DNA from: SMWN01 sp965221455
Lineage (GTDB): Bacteria > Pseudomonadota > Gammaproteobacteria > Eutrophobiales > Eutrophobiaceae
Length of the DNA: 64,000 nucleotides
Assembly: GCA_965221455.1 (NCBI GenBank)
Contig: OZ244890.1
Span: 496,001 to 560,000, forward strand
Reading direction: 5' to 3'
Position numbers and translations under genes: made by a program. Positions within the stretch are counted from its first letter, which is position 1. Each line of letters starts with the position of its first letter. Of this stretch, positions 1 to 8,314 are shown in pieces. A model generated the notes under the pieces. That model was not told the DNA's origin, ran no database searches, and saw only the letters and a program-made list of their open reading frames with translations.

Positions 1-803
1 CCGATTCTCAGGCAGGCTTCGACACAAAGTTCGCCGATAGTGTTTCTGGTTTTTACTGTAATGCCCGGTGCCGGTGCTTCTTCAACAATTTTCTGGTTTC
101 GACGCTGCATTGAACAATCACGCTCACCCAAATGAATAACACTACCATTCTCATCCGCCAATACCTGAATTTCGACATGCCTCGGGTGCTGTAAATATTT
201 TTCCATGTAAACCATATCGTTGCCGAATGTCGCCGCTGCTTCGGATTTGGTTAATGCAATGGCGGTCTTTAATGCCGCTTCACTATTCACTACACGCATA
301 CCGCGTCCACCACCACCACCTGAAGCTTTAATAATAACGGGGTAACCTATTTCACGTGCAATCTCAAAAAGATCCCTTGAATTTTCGTGAATGGGGCCAT
401 CAGAGCCTGGCACACAAGGTATGCCTGCCGCTTTCATTGCAGCGATGGCTGCAACCTTGTCACCCATGGTGCGAATGGTTTCCACTCGTGGGCCGATGAA
501 TATAAAACCACTTTGCTCAACACGTTCAGCGAAATCAGCATTTTCAGAAAGAAAACCATATCCAGGATGAATTGCCACTGCATCAGTCACTTCGGCGGCA
601 CAAATAACGGCAGGAATATTAAGATAGCTATCGACTGAGGCTGCTGGACCAATACAGACCGACTCATCAGCAAGAAATACATGCTTTTGTTCGCGATCAG
701 CTTCGGAATGAGCTGCAACGGTTTTAATACCAAGTTCTCTACAGGCACGGAGTATGCGCAGTGCAATTTCACCACGATTGGCAATGACTATTTTATCAAG
801 CAT
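1..803 (-). CDS. accC: Biotin carboxylase, acetyl-CoA carboxylase subunit A (C-terminus cut by window edge)
   Basis: Reverse translation from the ATG at 803 gives about 267 residues beginning MLDKIVIANRGEIALRILRA, the start typical of AccC. It continues through HPGYGFLSENADFA and the glycine-rich ATP-grasp loop KASGGGGGRGMR, then runs off the left edge, so the C-terminal part (roughly 180 residues in the family) is missing. The enzyme carboxylates the biotin on AccB using ATP and bicarbonate, the first step of fatty-acid synthesis in the cytoplasm. It follows accB by 78 bases on the same strand, the usual accBC pair, and is probably co-transcribed with it. No defects are seen in the visible part. 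Confidence 0.96.
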   Translation of the reverse strand, partial: MLDKIVIANRGEIALRILRACRELGIKTVAAHSEADREQKHVFLADESVCIGPAASVDSYLNIPAVICAAEVTDAVAIHPGYGFLSENADFAERVEQSGFIFIGPRVETIRTMGDKVAAIAAMKAAGIPCVPGSDGPIHENSRDLFEIAREIGYPVIIKASGGGGGRGMRVVNSEAALKTAIALTKSEAAATFGNDMVYMEKYLQHPRHVEIQVLADENGSVIHLGERDCSMQRRNQKIVEEAPAPGITVKTRNTIGELCVEACLRI

Positions 804-881
804 GATTTTTTCCAGACAAGTGCACTATTTTTGTTAGCATTGAATGTAACTGAAATTCCGTTGCGGACAAATCCGGTATGT

Positions 882-1334
882 TTACTTAATTGCAAACAGG
901 GGCTGACCGTATTCTACCGGTTCGCCATTTTCAACAAGGATTTTGCTGATTACGCCGCTCGAATCCGCTTCAATTTGATTCATGATCTTCATCGCTTCGA
1001 TGACACACAGGACATCACCTTTTTTCACAGCTTTACCCACCTCCACAAAAGCAGAAGATTCAGGTGAAGCGGATGAATAATAAATGCCCACCATCGGCGA
1101 CTTAACAATATGATCCTCCTCTGCCACGGGAACAGGTGCTTCGCTCTGTATCGGAACAGGTGTGTCACAGGCTTGAGGAAGAGGTGCCTGTGGTACCTGT
1201 ACAAGCGTTTGTCCCGCACTTACTGCAAGATGACCACTAATACGAACAGACTCTTCTCCCTCGTGTACCTCGATCTCGGAAATGCCTGACTCTTGCAATA
1301 ATTCAATAAGTTTTTTTACCTTGCGGATATCCAT
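882..1334 (-). CDS. accB: Biotin carboxyl carrier protein of acetyl-CoA carboxylase
   Basis: A 150-residue protein of normal family length. The N-terminal piece MDIRKVKKLIELLQESGI is the AccB dimerisation/interaction region. A proline- and alanine-rich linker follows at about residues 40-75. The C-terminal biotinyl domain carries EAMKIMNQIEAD, with the biotin-accepting lysine at about residue 116, 34 residues from the end as in E. coli. It carries CO2 between AccC and the carboxyltransferase. It lies between aroQ and accC in the order common to Gammaproteobacteria. Confidence 0.97.
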   Translation of the reverse strand: MDIRKVKKLIELLQESGISEIEVHEGEESVRISGHLAVSAGQTLVQVPQAPLPQACDTPVPIQSEAPVPVAEEDHIVKSPMVGIYYSSASPESSAFVEVGKAVKKGDVLCVIEAMKIMNQIEADSSGVISKILVENGEPVEYGQPLFAIK

Positions 1335-1429
1335 TAAAAGTCACCCTGATAATTTCAGTATTGTTTTTTGTATCCGCTTTTTCGCGGAGTTTCTCATTTC
1401 AGTCTCTCGGCTGAAACATTAGCCTCGGC

Positions 1430-1882
1430 TTATTTTATTTCTGCTTTTTCAATAAACTGTTGTGCCGCCTGTAACGCAGCCTCATAACCGAACGCCCCTA
1501 ATCCACTAATAACCGCCTTGGCGATATCGGAGAGATAAGACTTTTTCCTGAACTCTTCACGGGCAAATATATTTGACAGGTGTACCTCAACAAAAGGAAT
1601 ACTCACACTCAGAAAGGCGTCACGAATGGCGATACTGGTATGCGTAAATGCGCCCGGATTGATAATGATAAAATCGATCCTCCTGGTTTTCGCCAGATGA
1701 ATCTGGCTAATCAATTCGTGCTCGGCATTACTCTGGAAACTTATCAGTTTGTGGCCTTTTATTTTCGCCAGTGACTGAAGCTTTTTGTCGATTTCTTTTA
1801 GTGTGGCGGTACCGTAAATCTCCGGCTCGCGTGATCCCAGCATATTAAGATTTGCGCCATGCAGTACGAGCAAATTAGCCAT
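1430..1882 (-). CDS. aroQ: 3-dehydroquinate dehydratase, type II
   Basis: A 150-residue protein matching the small dodecameric type II dehydroquinases of the shikimate pathway (3-dehydroquinate to 3-dehydroshikimate). Visible signatures are LVLHGANLNMLGSREPEIYG with the catalytic tyrosine at about residue 23, the INPGAFTHTS substrate loop, and EVHLSNIFAREEFR with the active-site histidine. The length is normal. It lies upstream of accB-accC on the same strand, a conserved gammaproteobacterial arrangement, and probably shares their transcript. Confidence 0.97.
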   Translation of the reverse strand: MANLLVLHGANLNMLGSREPEIYGTATLKEIDKKLQSLAKIKGHKLISFQSNAEHELISQIHLAKTRRIDFIIINPGAFTHTSIAIRDAFLSVSIPFVEVHLSNIFAREEFRKKSYLSDIAKAVISGLGAFGYEAALQAAQQFIEKAEIK

Positions 1883-2005
1883 TTTCTGTTCCTAAAGCCA
1901 TTTTAGTGGAAAATCAATGTATTTACCCGCATGTTAGCAGAAATTAATGACTATCTCGAAATTGTTATTGAATATCTTAATGTCTGGTACGTCAACCAGA
2001 TTTCA

Positions 2006-2569
2006 TCAAGATTGTAGTAGAGAAGTGATTATTTGCCGTGCTTCAGCTATTGATAATGGGCCTTGCTTAATGAAGTTGATGTTACCCTCTCGATCAATAA
2101 TCACTGTGTAAGGTAATCCCCCATTGTGATTGCCGAATTTTTCCGCCAGCTTGATCACTTCCTGAGTGCCCACAAGCAACGGATAGTTGATGCCCCATTC
2201 ACTGGCGAAACCGAGTATTTCATCTGCACTTTCAAGCGTGATACCTACAAATTGTAACCCTTGATGACCATATTGTTCCTGCAATTTTATAAAGTGTGGA
2301 ATTTCTTCCAGACACGGCGGACACCATGTTGCCCAGAAATTGAGCACCAGAACCTTATCCCGCCATTCAGAAATATTTCGTTGTAGTCCATTCACATCCA
2401 GCAAGGTGAAGTCAGGTGATGGTGTTCCTGGTAAGTTTTTCTGATTTGTCTGCGGTGTAGAACTTATTTCCCCCGGAGACTTATTTGCACGAAAAGTACT
2501 AGAAAGGAAAATGCCTGCCAAAAAACAAGAGACAACAACGATGCCCGTGAGCAATGATTCCCTTTTCAT
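2006..2569 (-). CDS. TlpA/ResA-like membrane-anchored thiol-disulfide oxidoreductase
   Basis: 187 residues. An N-terminal hydrophobic segment (about residues 7-24) should act as an uncleaved anchor or signal, followed by a polar linker and a thioredoxin-fold domain from about residue 50. The active site is FWATWCPPC (cysteines at about 83 and 86), with the later cis-proline region GLPYTVIID. Family knowledge: such proteins reduce periplasmic disulfides, for example in cytochrome c maturation, and receive electrons from DsbD. It sits 20 bases downstream of dsbD on the same strand, which supports DsbD being its electron donor. Which periplasmic substrates it serves cannot be told from the sequence. 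Confidence 0.9.
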   Translation of the reverse strand: MKRESLLTGIVVVSCFLAGIFLSSTFRANKSPGEISSTPQTNQKNLPGTPSPDFTLLDVNGLQRNISEWRDKVLVLNFWATWCPPCLEEIPHFIKLQEQYGHQGLQFVGITLESADEILGFASEWGINYPLLVGTQEVIKLAEKFGNHNGGLPYTVIIDREGNINFIKQGPLSIAEARQIITSLLQS

Positions 2570-2589
2570 TTACGCAACGACCACCATTA

Positions 2590-4449
2590 TTAATTAATTA
2601 CCGCATGGATATGTTTTACAAAATCATTCGCATCCATAAAACCGATGACACGATATGATTTTTTCTCAAAGCCATCCTTATCAAAAAAGAGGATTGCAGG
2701 AGGACCAAACAAATTGAATTTCTTCAGTAAGGCTTTATCCTGAACATTGTTTTCCGTGACATCGGATTTTAACAACACGAAATCCCCCAGTTGAGATTGT
2801 ACGGCATGATCAGAGAACGTGTTGCGTTCCATTTCCTTACAGGTGATGCACCAGTCAGCATAAAAATCCAGCATCACGAACTTATTTTCATTAGCGGCTT
2901 TTTCCAAAGCTGACTGCAAACCATCAACACCTTTAATCATTTGATAAGGCAATGCACTCTCCCTGATTTCACCGGCCCGATTGCTCGTTACCAAATTATC
3001 CAAGGGTCTGAAAATATTATTACCGCCACTCGCAGCTCCGATAATCAAGATGATGCCGTAGACAAGCATGGCTATGCCCAGGCCTCGCCATAGTCCTTGC
3101 CATTGTGATTGTCTTTCTAATCTGTCCAGAGCACCCATGTATATGGAAGTCACAACAAATAACAATGCCCATAGCATTAATGCCAAAGAACCTGATAAAA
3201 CACGTTCCATAAACCAGACGGCCACGCCCAACAGCATTACACCAAAGATGCGCTTGACAGACTCCATCCATGCGCCTGCCCCAGGCAATAATTTTCCTGC
3301 TGATGTCCCGGTAATAAGTAATGGCACACCCATACCCAGACCCATTGCAAATAATGCAAAACCACCCAGTCCGGCATCACCTGTTTGGCTAATGTAGAGT
3401 AAAGCTCCAGCTAATGGCGGTGCCAGGCAGGGACTGGCGATAATAGCGGATAACATACCCATGATTGCAACACCATGTAATGTGCCGCCTTGTTTATCAG
3501 TTGCGCATGAAAGTTTGCTTTGCCAGCTACTCGGTAATTGTAATTCATAAAAACCGAACATCGATAAAGACAACAAAACGAACACCAGACTAAAGGCGGA
3601 AATAATCCAGATATTTTGCGAAGCCGCCTGTAAATTTAATCCGAAAGAACCTGCAATGATACCCAGAGCTGCATAGGTTGATGCCATGGCAAGAACATAG
3701 ATCAATGACATGTTAAACGAGCGTAAGGTTGTGATACTGCTGCCTTGACCGACGATGATCCCTGCAAGGATCGGCACCATTGGAAATACACAAGGCGTCA
3801 GTGACAACAATAGTCCGAAACCAAAAAATATAATGATGTTTTGCAAAAAACCTTCATCAGACAAGTGTGCAGTGACCATATCTTGTCGGGAAAGCCGTGC
3901 TTTCTCCGGAGACTCCGAGTTTGATTCAATTGTCTCGGCAACTGCACTACTGACAAAGTTTATCGGCAAGGTCCTGTTTATCGGCGGATAACAAAGTACG
4001 CCTTCTTTACACCCCTGATATTTGACAAGCAATTTCGTGGGAGTCGATGACTCGGCGCTTTTTTGTATTGACAGTTGTACATCAGCTCGGTGATAGTTTA
4101 CCCAAACATTACCGAAATCAGGATCTTTTTTTTGTCTTCCTTCAGACAACTTTGTATCAATGATAACGACGCCACTATCTGCAAACGAAAAATCAAATTT
4201 ATCTTTATACAGATAATAACCTTCTGCAATCTTCCAATGCAGATCGATTTTATCCATGGCCACAGCATCAATGGAAACGATAAAGGCCTCTTCAGGATCA
4301 AGAAACTCAGGTTGATCAGCCTCACTTGACTGACCAAATATATTCATAACTTCAAATACAGATTTGTTTGCTGGAGTGTTGGCGCAAACAGTTGAAGAGA
4401 GAATAATCGCCACGGCGAATACCGGCAAGCGCAGTACGGAGATACTCAT
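2590..4449 (-). CDS. dsbD: Thiol:disulfide interchange protein DsbD
   Basis: 619 residues with the three-domain DsbD plan. There is a signal peptide, then a periplasmic N-terminal domain with the cysteine pair in YQGCKEGVLCYPP. The multi-span membrane domain carries its two redox cysteines in LTPCVFPMVPIL and ASPCLAPPLAGALL. A C-terminal thioredoxin domain has DFYADWCITCKEMER (cysteines at about 534 and 537). It passes electrons from cytoplasmic thioredoxin to periplasmic partners. All six expected cysteines are present. The ATG directly follows the cutA TAA stop (TAAATG), so the two are translationally coupled, and the TlpA-like gene follows. Confidence 0.96.
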   Translation of the reverse strand: MSISVLRLPVFAVAIILSSTVCANTPANKSVFEVMNIFGQSSEADQPEFLDPEEAFIVSIDAVAMDKIDLHWKIAEGYYLYKDKFDFSFADSGVVIIDTKLSEGRQKKDPDFGNVWVNYHRADVQLSIQKSAESSTPTKLLVKYQGCKEGVLCYPPINRTLPINFVSSAVAETIESNSESPEKARLSRQDMVTAHLSDEGFLQNIIIFFGFGLLLSLTPCVFPMVPILAGIIVGQGSSITTLRSFNMSLIYVLAMASTYAALGIIAGSFGLNLQAASQNIWIISAFSLVFVLLSLSMFGFYELQLPSSWQSKLSCATDKQGGTLHGVAIMGMLSAIIASPCLAPPLAGALLYISQTGDAGLGGFALFAMGLGMGVPLLITGTSAGKLLPGAGAWMESVKRIFGVMLLGVAVWFMERVLSGSLALMLWALLFVVTSIYMGALDRLERQSQWQGLWRGLGIAMLVYGIILIIGAASGGNNIFRPLDNLVTSNRAGEIRESALPYQMIKGVDGLQSALEKAANENKFVMLDFYADWCITCKEMERNTFSDHAVQSQLGDFVLLKSDVTENNVQDKALLKKFNLFGPPAILFFDKDGFEKKSYRVIGFMDANDFVKHIHAVIN

Positions 4450-4776
4450 TTATTTTGTGTTGTCTTCAACCCAGCGGAGATATTCTCTAAGACCATCCTT
4501 GAGAGAGACTGCAATAATTTCAGGAAGTTCGTATGGATGTAAAGATTTGATTCTCTTTTCGACAGCAGGCAAATGAACAGAGGTGGTTTTAATGAGTAAC
4601 AAGTATTCATCGCCTGATTCTATCCTGTCATTCCATCTGTAATATGAAGTTAAACCCGGGATAATATTGACACAGGCCGCGATTTTATGCGCAACTAAAT
4701 CCTGTGCTATCTGCCTGGCTGTGGTAGACTCCGGGCAAGTGCCTAAAACCAGCAAGTATTCCACTTCTTCCGTCAA
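4450..4776 (-). CDS. cutA: Divalent cation tolerance protein CutA
   Basis: 108 residues, full family length. It shows the CutA signatures AACVNIIPGLTSYYRW, EYLLLIKT and LHPYELPEIIAV. CutA forms PII-like trimers; the historical link to copper tolerance is weak and its true role is unsettled. It is the first gene of the cutA-dsbD-tlpA run; its stop abuts the dsbD start. It faces away from fxsA, leaving a 102-base divergent intergenic stretch that should hold promoters for both. Confidence 0.94.
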   Translation of the reverse strand: MTEEVEYLLVLGTCPESTTARQIAQDLVAHKIAACVNIIPGLTSYYRWNDRIESGDEYLLLIKTTSVHLPAVEKRIKSLHPYELPEIIAVSLKDGLREYLRWVEDNTK

Positions 4777-4878
4777 AATGACTCCGACAATTTGTTATAA
4801 CCGACTTGAATTTCCATAATTCTGCCAACATATTATTAAACAATCCAGCCAAAGTCGGTCGAAAAGACAAATACAACA

Positions 4879-5319
4879 TTGTTTAATTTATTTATTATTT
4901 TATTCATTTTTACACCGCTCATAGAGATTTACTTACTCATTGCCATTGGCAACAAGATTGGTGCTTTGTCTACTATCACTCTTGTTCTATTCACGGCGGG
5001 TCTTGGTGTGACACTCTTGCGCATACAGGGGTTTCTAACCCTGACAAGGATCAGGCAAGGTCTGGATCAGGGCAAACTTCCCGCAACCACCATGCTTGAA
5101 GGACTGATGTTGCTGATCGTTGGTGTACTGCTATTGACCCCTGGCTTTTTCACCGATGCTATCGGTTTCATATGCTTGATTCCCTCAATACGCAACAAGG
5201 TTGCCAATTCTATCCTAAAACGAGCCATCGTTATCCAGCGTAACAAGCAAACCAATTCACAAGGCCATGGTGAGAAAATTACACTGGAGGGAGAATGCCG
5301 GGAACACAAAGATCTCTAA
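4879..5319 (+). CDS. fxsA: FxsA family membrane protein
   Basis: 146 residues with three or four hydrophobic segments (about residues 1-20, 25-45 and 72-100). It carries the family features FTPLIEIYLLIAIG, LLRIQGFLTL and LLLTPGFFTD. FxsA is a small cytoplasmic-membrane protein whose overproduction relieves phage T7 exclusion by the F plasmid in E. coli; its normal role is unknown. The start is TTG, because no ATG or GTG lies in frame just upstream and the hydrophobic start matches the family. Its position directly upstream of groESL is the common gammaproteobacterial order. Confidence 0.9.
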   Translation: MFNLFIILFIFTPLIEIYLLIAIGNKIGALSTITLVLFTAGLGVTLLRIQGFLTLTRIRQGLDQGKLPATTMLEGLMLLIVGVLLLTPGFFTDAIGFICLIPSIRNKVANSILKRAIVIQRNKQTNSQGHGEKITLEGECREHKDL

Positions 5320-5345
5320 AAAATTGTCTGCCTGGCAGGCATGAC

Positions 5346-5373
5346 TTGACACGGGTAAGTCTTCTCCTATAAT
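5346..5373 (+). promoter_or_regulatory. Consensus sigma-70 promoter of groESL
   Basis: TTGACA at 5346-5351 and TATAAT at 5368-5373 are both perfect sigma-70 hexamers, separated by 16 bases. They lie 80 bases ahead of groES and point toward it. A heat-shock sigma-32 pattern (CCCCAT-type -10) is not seen here. The last base of the -10 is also the first base of the CIRCE operator, so repressor binding should block initiation. Confidence 0.85.
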
Positions 5374-5399
5374 TAGCACTCACTTGGATAGAGTGCTAA
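5373..5399 (+). promoter_or_regulatory. CIRCE operator (HrcA binding site)
   Basis: TTAGCACTC (5373-5381), a 9-base spacer, then GAGTGCTAA (5391-5399) is a perfect CIRCE inverted repeat. It sits between the groESL -10 box and the groES ribosome site. Established knowledge: HrcA binds CIRCE and represses groESL until heat shock, with GroEL needed for HrcA activity. An hrcA gene is therefore expected elsewhere in this genome. Confidence 0.97.
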
Positions 5400-5453
5400 C
5401 AAGCCATTCTGACTCCTAAATCAACTAACCCGTATTTTCAGGAGAAAAATAGT

Positions 5454-5744
5454 ATGAATATACGTCCTTTACAAGATCGTGTGATTATCAAGCGCATGGA
5501 GGAGGAAACGACCAGCGCAGGCGGTATTTTAATTCCTGATTCCGCTACAGAAAAGCCAATTCGTGGTGAAGTTATCTCCGTCGGCCCCGGCAAAGTCCTG
5601 GAGAGTGGCGAAAAAAAACCACTTGATGTCAAGGCTGGTGATACCGTGCTGTTCGGCAAATACTCCGGTACAGAGGTTAAACTAGGCGATGAAGAACTCC
5701 TCGTCATGCGTGAAGAAGACATTATGGGCGTTATCGAAGGTTAA
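5454..5744 (+). CDS. groES: Co-chaperonin GroES
   Basis: 96 residues, exact family length, starting MNIRPLQDRVIIKRME. The mobile loop TSAGGILIPDSATEKP binds GroEL, and GEVISVGPGK is conserved. It caps the GroEL folding chamber in the cytoplasm. AGGAG at 5440-5444 lies 9 bases before the ATG. It is the first gene of the groESL operon and is controlled by the promoter and CIRCE just upstream. Confidence 0.99.
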   Translation: MNIRPLQDRVIIKRMEEETTSAGGILIPDSATEKPIRGEVISVGPGKVLESGEKKPLDVKAGDTVLFGKYSGTEVKLGDEELLVMREEDIMGVIEG

Positions 5745-5790
5745 TCCTTCTGATGCGTAGAACTAATTTTAATTTAGAGGAATTACAAAA

Positions 5791-7455
5791 ATGAGTGCAA
5801 AAGAAATTAGATTTAGTGATGATGCCAGACAGCGCATGCTGAAAGGTGTGAACACATTGGCTAATGCCGTCAAGGTCACCCTTGGCCCAAGAGGTCGTAA
5901 CGTGGTACTGGAAAAAAGTTTTGGTGCCCCAACAGTGACAAAGGATGGTGTTTCTGTCGCTAAAGAAATTGAATTGAAAGACAAGTTTGAAAACATGGGT
6001 GCGCAGATGGTCAAGGAAGTTGCTTCAAAGACTTCTGACGCTGCTGGTGACGGCACAACCACCGCGACTGTTTTAGCTCAATCGATTGTGATTGAAGGTC
6101 TGAAATCTGTTGCCGCCGGTATGAACCCAATGGATCTGAAACGCGGTATCGACAAGGCCGTAACCATCATTGTTGAAGAACTTAAAAAATCCTCCAAACC
6201 TTGTGACGATGATAAAGCGGTCGCACAGGTTGGTACTATTTCAGCGAACTCTGACACAGCAGTCGGCGATATCATTGCTAAAGCCATGGGTAAAGTTGGC
6301 AAGGAAGGTGTGATTACTGTTGAAGAAGGTTCAGGTCTGGATAATGAGCTGGACGTTGTTGAAGGTATGCAGTTTGACCGTGGTTACTTGTCCCCTTATT
6401 TTATCAACAATCAGCAGTCTATGAGTGTTGAGCTTGATGAGCCCTATATTTTGTTACACGACAAGAAAATTTCCAACATTCGTGAATTACTGCCACTATT
6501 GGAAGCCGTTGCCAAAGCAGGTCGTCCATTATTGATAATTGCAGAAGATGTTGAAGGTGAAGCACTGGCAACATTGGTCGTTAATACCATCCGTGGTATC
6601 GTCAAGGTTGCAGCCGTTAAGGCGCCTGGCTTCGGTGATCGCCGTAAAGCAATGCTGGAAGATCTGGCTATGCTGACCGGCGGTACGGTAATTTCAGAAG
6701 AAGTTGGATTAAGTCTTGAAAAAGTTGGTCTGGATGATCTGGGTACGGCAAAACGTATTGTTATTACCAAGGAAGATACTACTGTCATTGACGGTGCAGG
6801 TAAAAGCAAAGACATTGAAGGTCGTATTAACCAAATCCGTCAACAAATTGAATCTTCCACTTCAGATTACGACCGGGAAAAGTTGCAGGAACGTGTTGCC
6901 AAACTTGCTGGTGGTGTCGCCGTCATTAAAGTTGGTGCTGCAACGGAAATTGAGATGAAAGAGAAGAAAGCACGTGTGGAGGATGCATTGCATTCGACCC
7001 GCGCTGCGGTTGAAGAAGGTGTACTTCCAGGCGGCGGTCATGCATTCCTTCGTGCGCTAAGCTCGCTTGACGGCGTGAAAGGTGATAATGATGAACAGAC
7101 GGTTGGGATCAACATCATTCGCCGTTCATTACAAGAACCGCTACGTCAGATAGTCAGTAATGCTGGCGGCGAAGCATCTGTTGTTGTTGATACCGTACTC
7201 AACAGCAAGGGTAACCACGGCTATAACGCCGCAACTGGTGAATATGGCGATATGATTAAGATGGGTATTCTTGATCCAACAAAGGTCACTCGTTCAACAC
7301 TGCAGTACGCTGCTTCTGTTGCTGGTTTATTGGTCACGACTGAGGCTATGGTTGCTGAAGCTCCCAAAGAAGAGGCCAATGGCGGTGGACATGATCACGA
7401 CATGGGTGGTATGGGCGGTATGGGCGGTATGGGCGGTATGGGCGGTATGATGTAA
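5791..7455 (+). CDS. groEL: Chaperonin GroEL
   Basis: 554 residues, slightly longer than the 548 of E. coli. Visible are the ATP-binding DGVSVAKEIEL and AAGDGTTTATVLA (with the catalytic aspartates of group I chaperonins), the apical LPLLEAVAKAGRPLLIIAED, and the GGM-rich tail of four GGM repeats ending in GGMM. GroEL encloses and refolds non-native proteins with GroES. A GAGGAATT ribosome site precedes the ATG, 46 bases after groES. A strong terminator follows at 7497-7526. Confidence 0.99.
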   Translation: MSAKEIRFSDDARQRMLKGVNTLANAVKVTLGPRGRNVVLEKSFGAPTVTKDGVSVAKEIELKDKFENMGAQMVKEVASKTSDAAGDGTTTATVLAQSIVIEGLKSVAAGMNPMDLKRGIDKAVTIIVEELKKSSKPCDDDKAVAQVGTISANSDTAVGDIIAKAMGKVGKEGVITVEEGSGLDNELDVVEGMQFDRGYLSPYFINNQQSMSVELDEPYILLHDKKISNIRELLPLLEAVAKAGRPLLIIAEDVEGEALATLVVNTIRGIVKVAAVKAPGFGDRRKAMLEDLAMLTGGTVISEEVGLSLEKVGLDDLGTAKRIVITKEDTTVIDGAGKSKDIEGRINQIRQQIESSTSDYDREKLQERVAKLAGGVAVIKVGAATEIEMKEKKARVEDALHSTRAAVEEGVLPGGGHAFLRALSSLDGVKGDNDEQTVGINIIRRSLQEPLRQIVSNAGGEASVVVDTVLNSKGNHGYNAATGEYGDMIKMGILDPTKVTRSTLQYAASVAGLLVTTEAMVAEAPKEEANGGGHDHDMGGMGGMGGMGGMGGMM

Positions 7456-7496
7456 GACTTGCACCAACCGACGGAACCGGTTTCGTCGATCCCTGT

Positions 7497-7526
7497 AAAA
7501 AGCCCCGCAATGCGGGGCTTTTTTTG
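7497..7526 (+). terminator. Rho-independent terminator of groESL
   Basis: AGCCCCGC-AAT-GCGGGGCT (7501-7519) forms a perfect 8-bp GC-rich stem with a 3-base loop and runs into a T tract. An A tract precedes it, so it could also work on the minus strand. It lies 42 bases after the groEL stop. Confidence 0.95.
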
Positions 7527-7914
7527 TCCATGGGAGAATCTTCGGTCGAGAATTGTTGAATCATCCATCCCCCTTTTAACACGGAGCTGAGACAAGTGGA
7601 GAGAATAGATCCTCCAAGTTAAAGTGGAGAAACCTCCCCCACGGTCTCCGGAGCATCGGCCTGATAACCAGAAAAAAGATGGCTTTAGAAACAGGATCTT
7701 CCAAGTCTGCTTAGCCGGCTGGATATTAACTGGAAACAGGCAGAAAAATTATTACGGAAAGATCTTATAAAGAAACCGCCTGACGTAAATTCGGCTCGTG
7801 AAATTCACAAGCCGAATTTGATGCAATGCACAGCATTGACTGAACTGACAGTTCCAAAGTCATTTCAGTCAATCACTCCTTAAACAATGCAATCACTAAA
7901 TGTCGGATCGAATC
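7527..7914. other. Gene-free stretch after groEL with two tandem inverted repeats
   Basis: No gene is recognised in these 388 bases. Two perfect 10-bp inverted repeats lie close together. The first is AAATTCGGCT/AGCCGAATTT at 7787-7796 and 7810-7819, with a further nested GTGAA/TTCAC inside. The second is ATTGACTGAA/TTCAGTCAAT at 7835-7844 and 7864-7873. Neither is followed by a T tract. One open frame across about 7695-7881 looks codon-like (KQAEKLLRKDLIKKPPDV) but has no start codon and no family that I know; it may be a gene relic. Confidence 0.5.
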
Positions 7915-8236
7915 CTATTCTTTTGTCGTTACCGGGGTGACCGAAAATCTATTTCCTCGTTGTAATATCTTCGTGTCCTGTAACTGTTCTTGTTTTCGTA
8001 ATGCAAACAGATAGAGCACACGTTTTAGTTCTACATCGACATGGAAACAACGTGAATTTCAGGGATTGCCCCTGGAGTTGCAGTGTTTGTCTTCAGGATC
8101 AAACGTGGTCGGATCCGGATAACTCTATTTGTGGATGGTCATAATCCCAACGATACCAGGGACTTTACAGTTCGAGCGACAAAAAAAGACTAAATACTAA
8201 ATCGCCTTTTTTCATACCATCACGCATATAGTTCAT
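7915..8236 (-). pseudogene. Decayed EVE-domain protein gene
   Basis: Reading the minus strand from about 8236 gives NYMRDGMKKGDLVF, then after a frame change at a poly-T run CKVPGIVGIMTIHK, stop, SYPDPTTFDPEDKH, stop, FHVDVELKR and LQRGNRFSVTPVT before a final TAG at 7915. Joined, these match the EVE (PUA-like, modified-base or RNA binding) proteins in order: the NY.AR.FMRDMKVGD, C-K-VPGI-G, YPDPT-FDP, VDV and LLRRGNRLSVMPV segments. Two in-frame stops and at least one frameshift make it a pseudogene. The N-terminal MKYWLMKSEP part is not found. In Pseudomonas an EVE gene lies just beyond zapA-ssrS-fau, so the position fits; fau itself is absent here. Confidence 0.75.
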
Positions 8237-8288
8237 ACGGAATTATCCTCGTGTAGCCTTGCCGACTTATTTTGATACTCTAAAGAGT

Positions 8289-8314
8289 AAAAAAGGTTGA
8301 AGCGGGCATCAACC
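8289..8314 (-). terminator. Terminator at the 3' end of 6S RNA
   Basis: On the minus strand GGTTGA, the loop TGCCCGCT, then TCAACC is followed by TTTTTT: a 6-bp stem plus a U tract. It begins at the last bases of the 6S RNA closing helix, which is where 6S transcription should stop. Confidence 0.75.

Noticed and set aside
7346..7595. Minus-strand frames with repeated PYRPYRP or IPPIPP text at the groEL 3' end
   Set aside because: Antisense of the GGM tail of GroEL.
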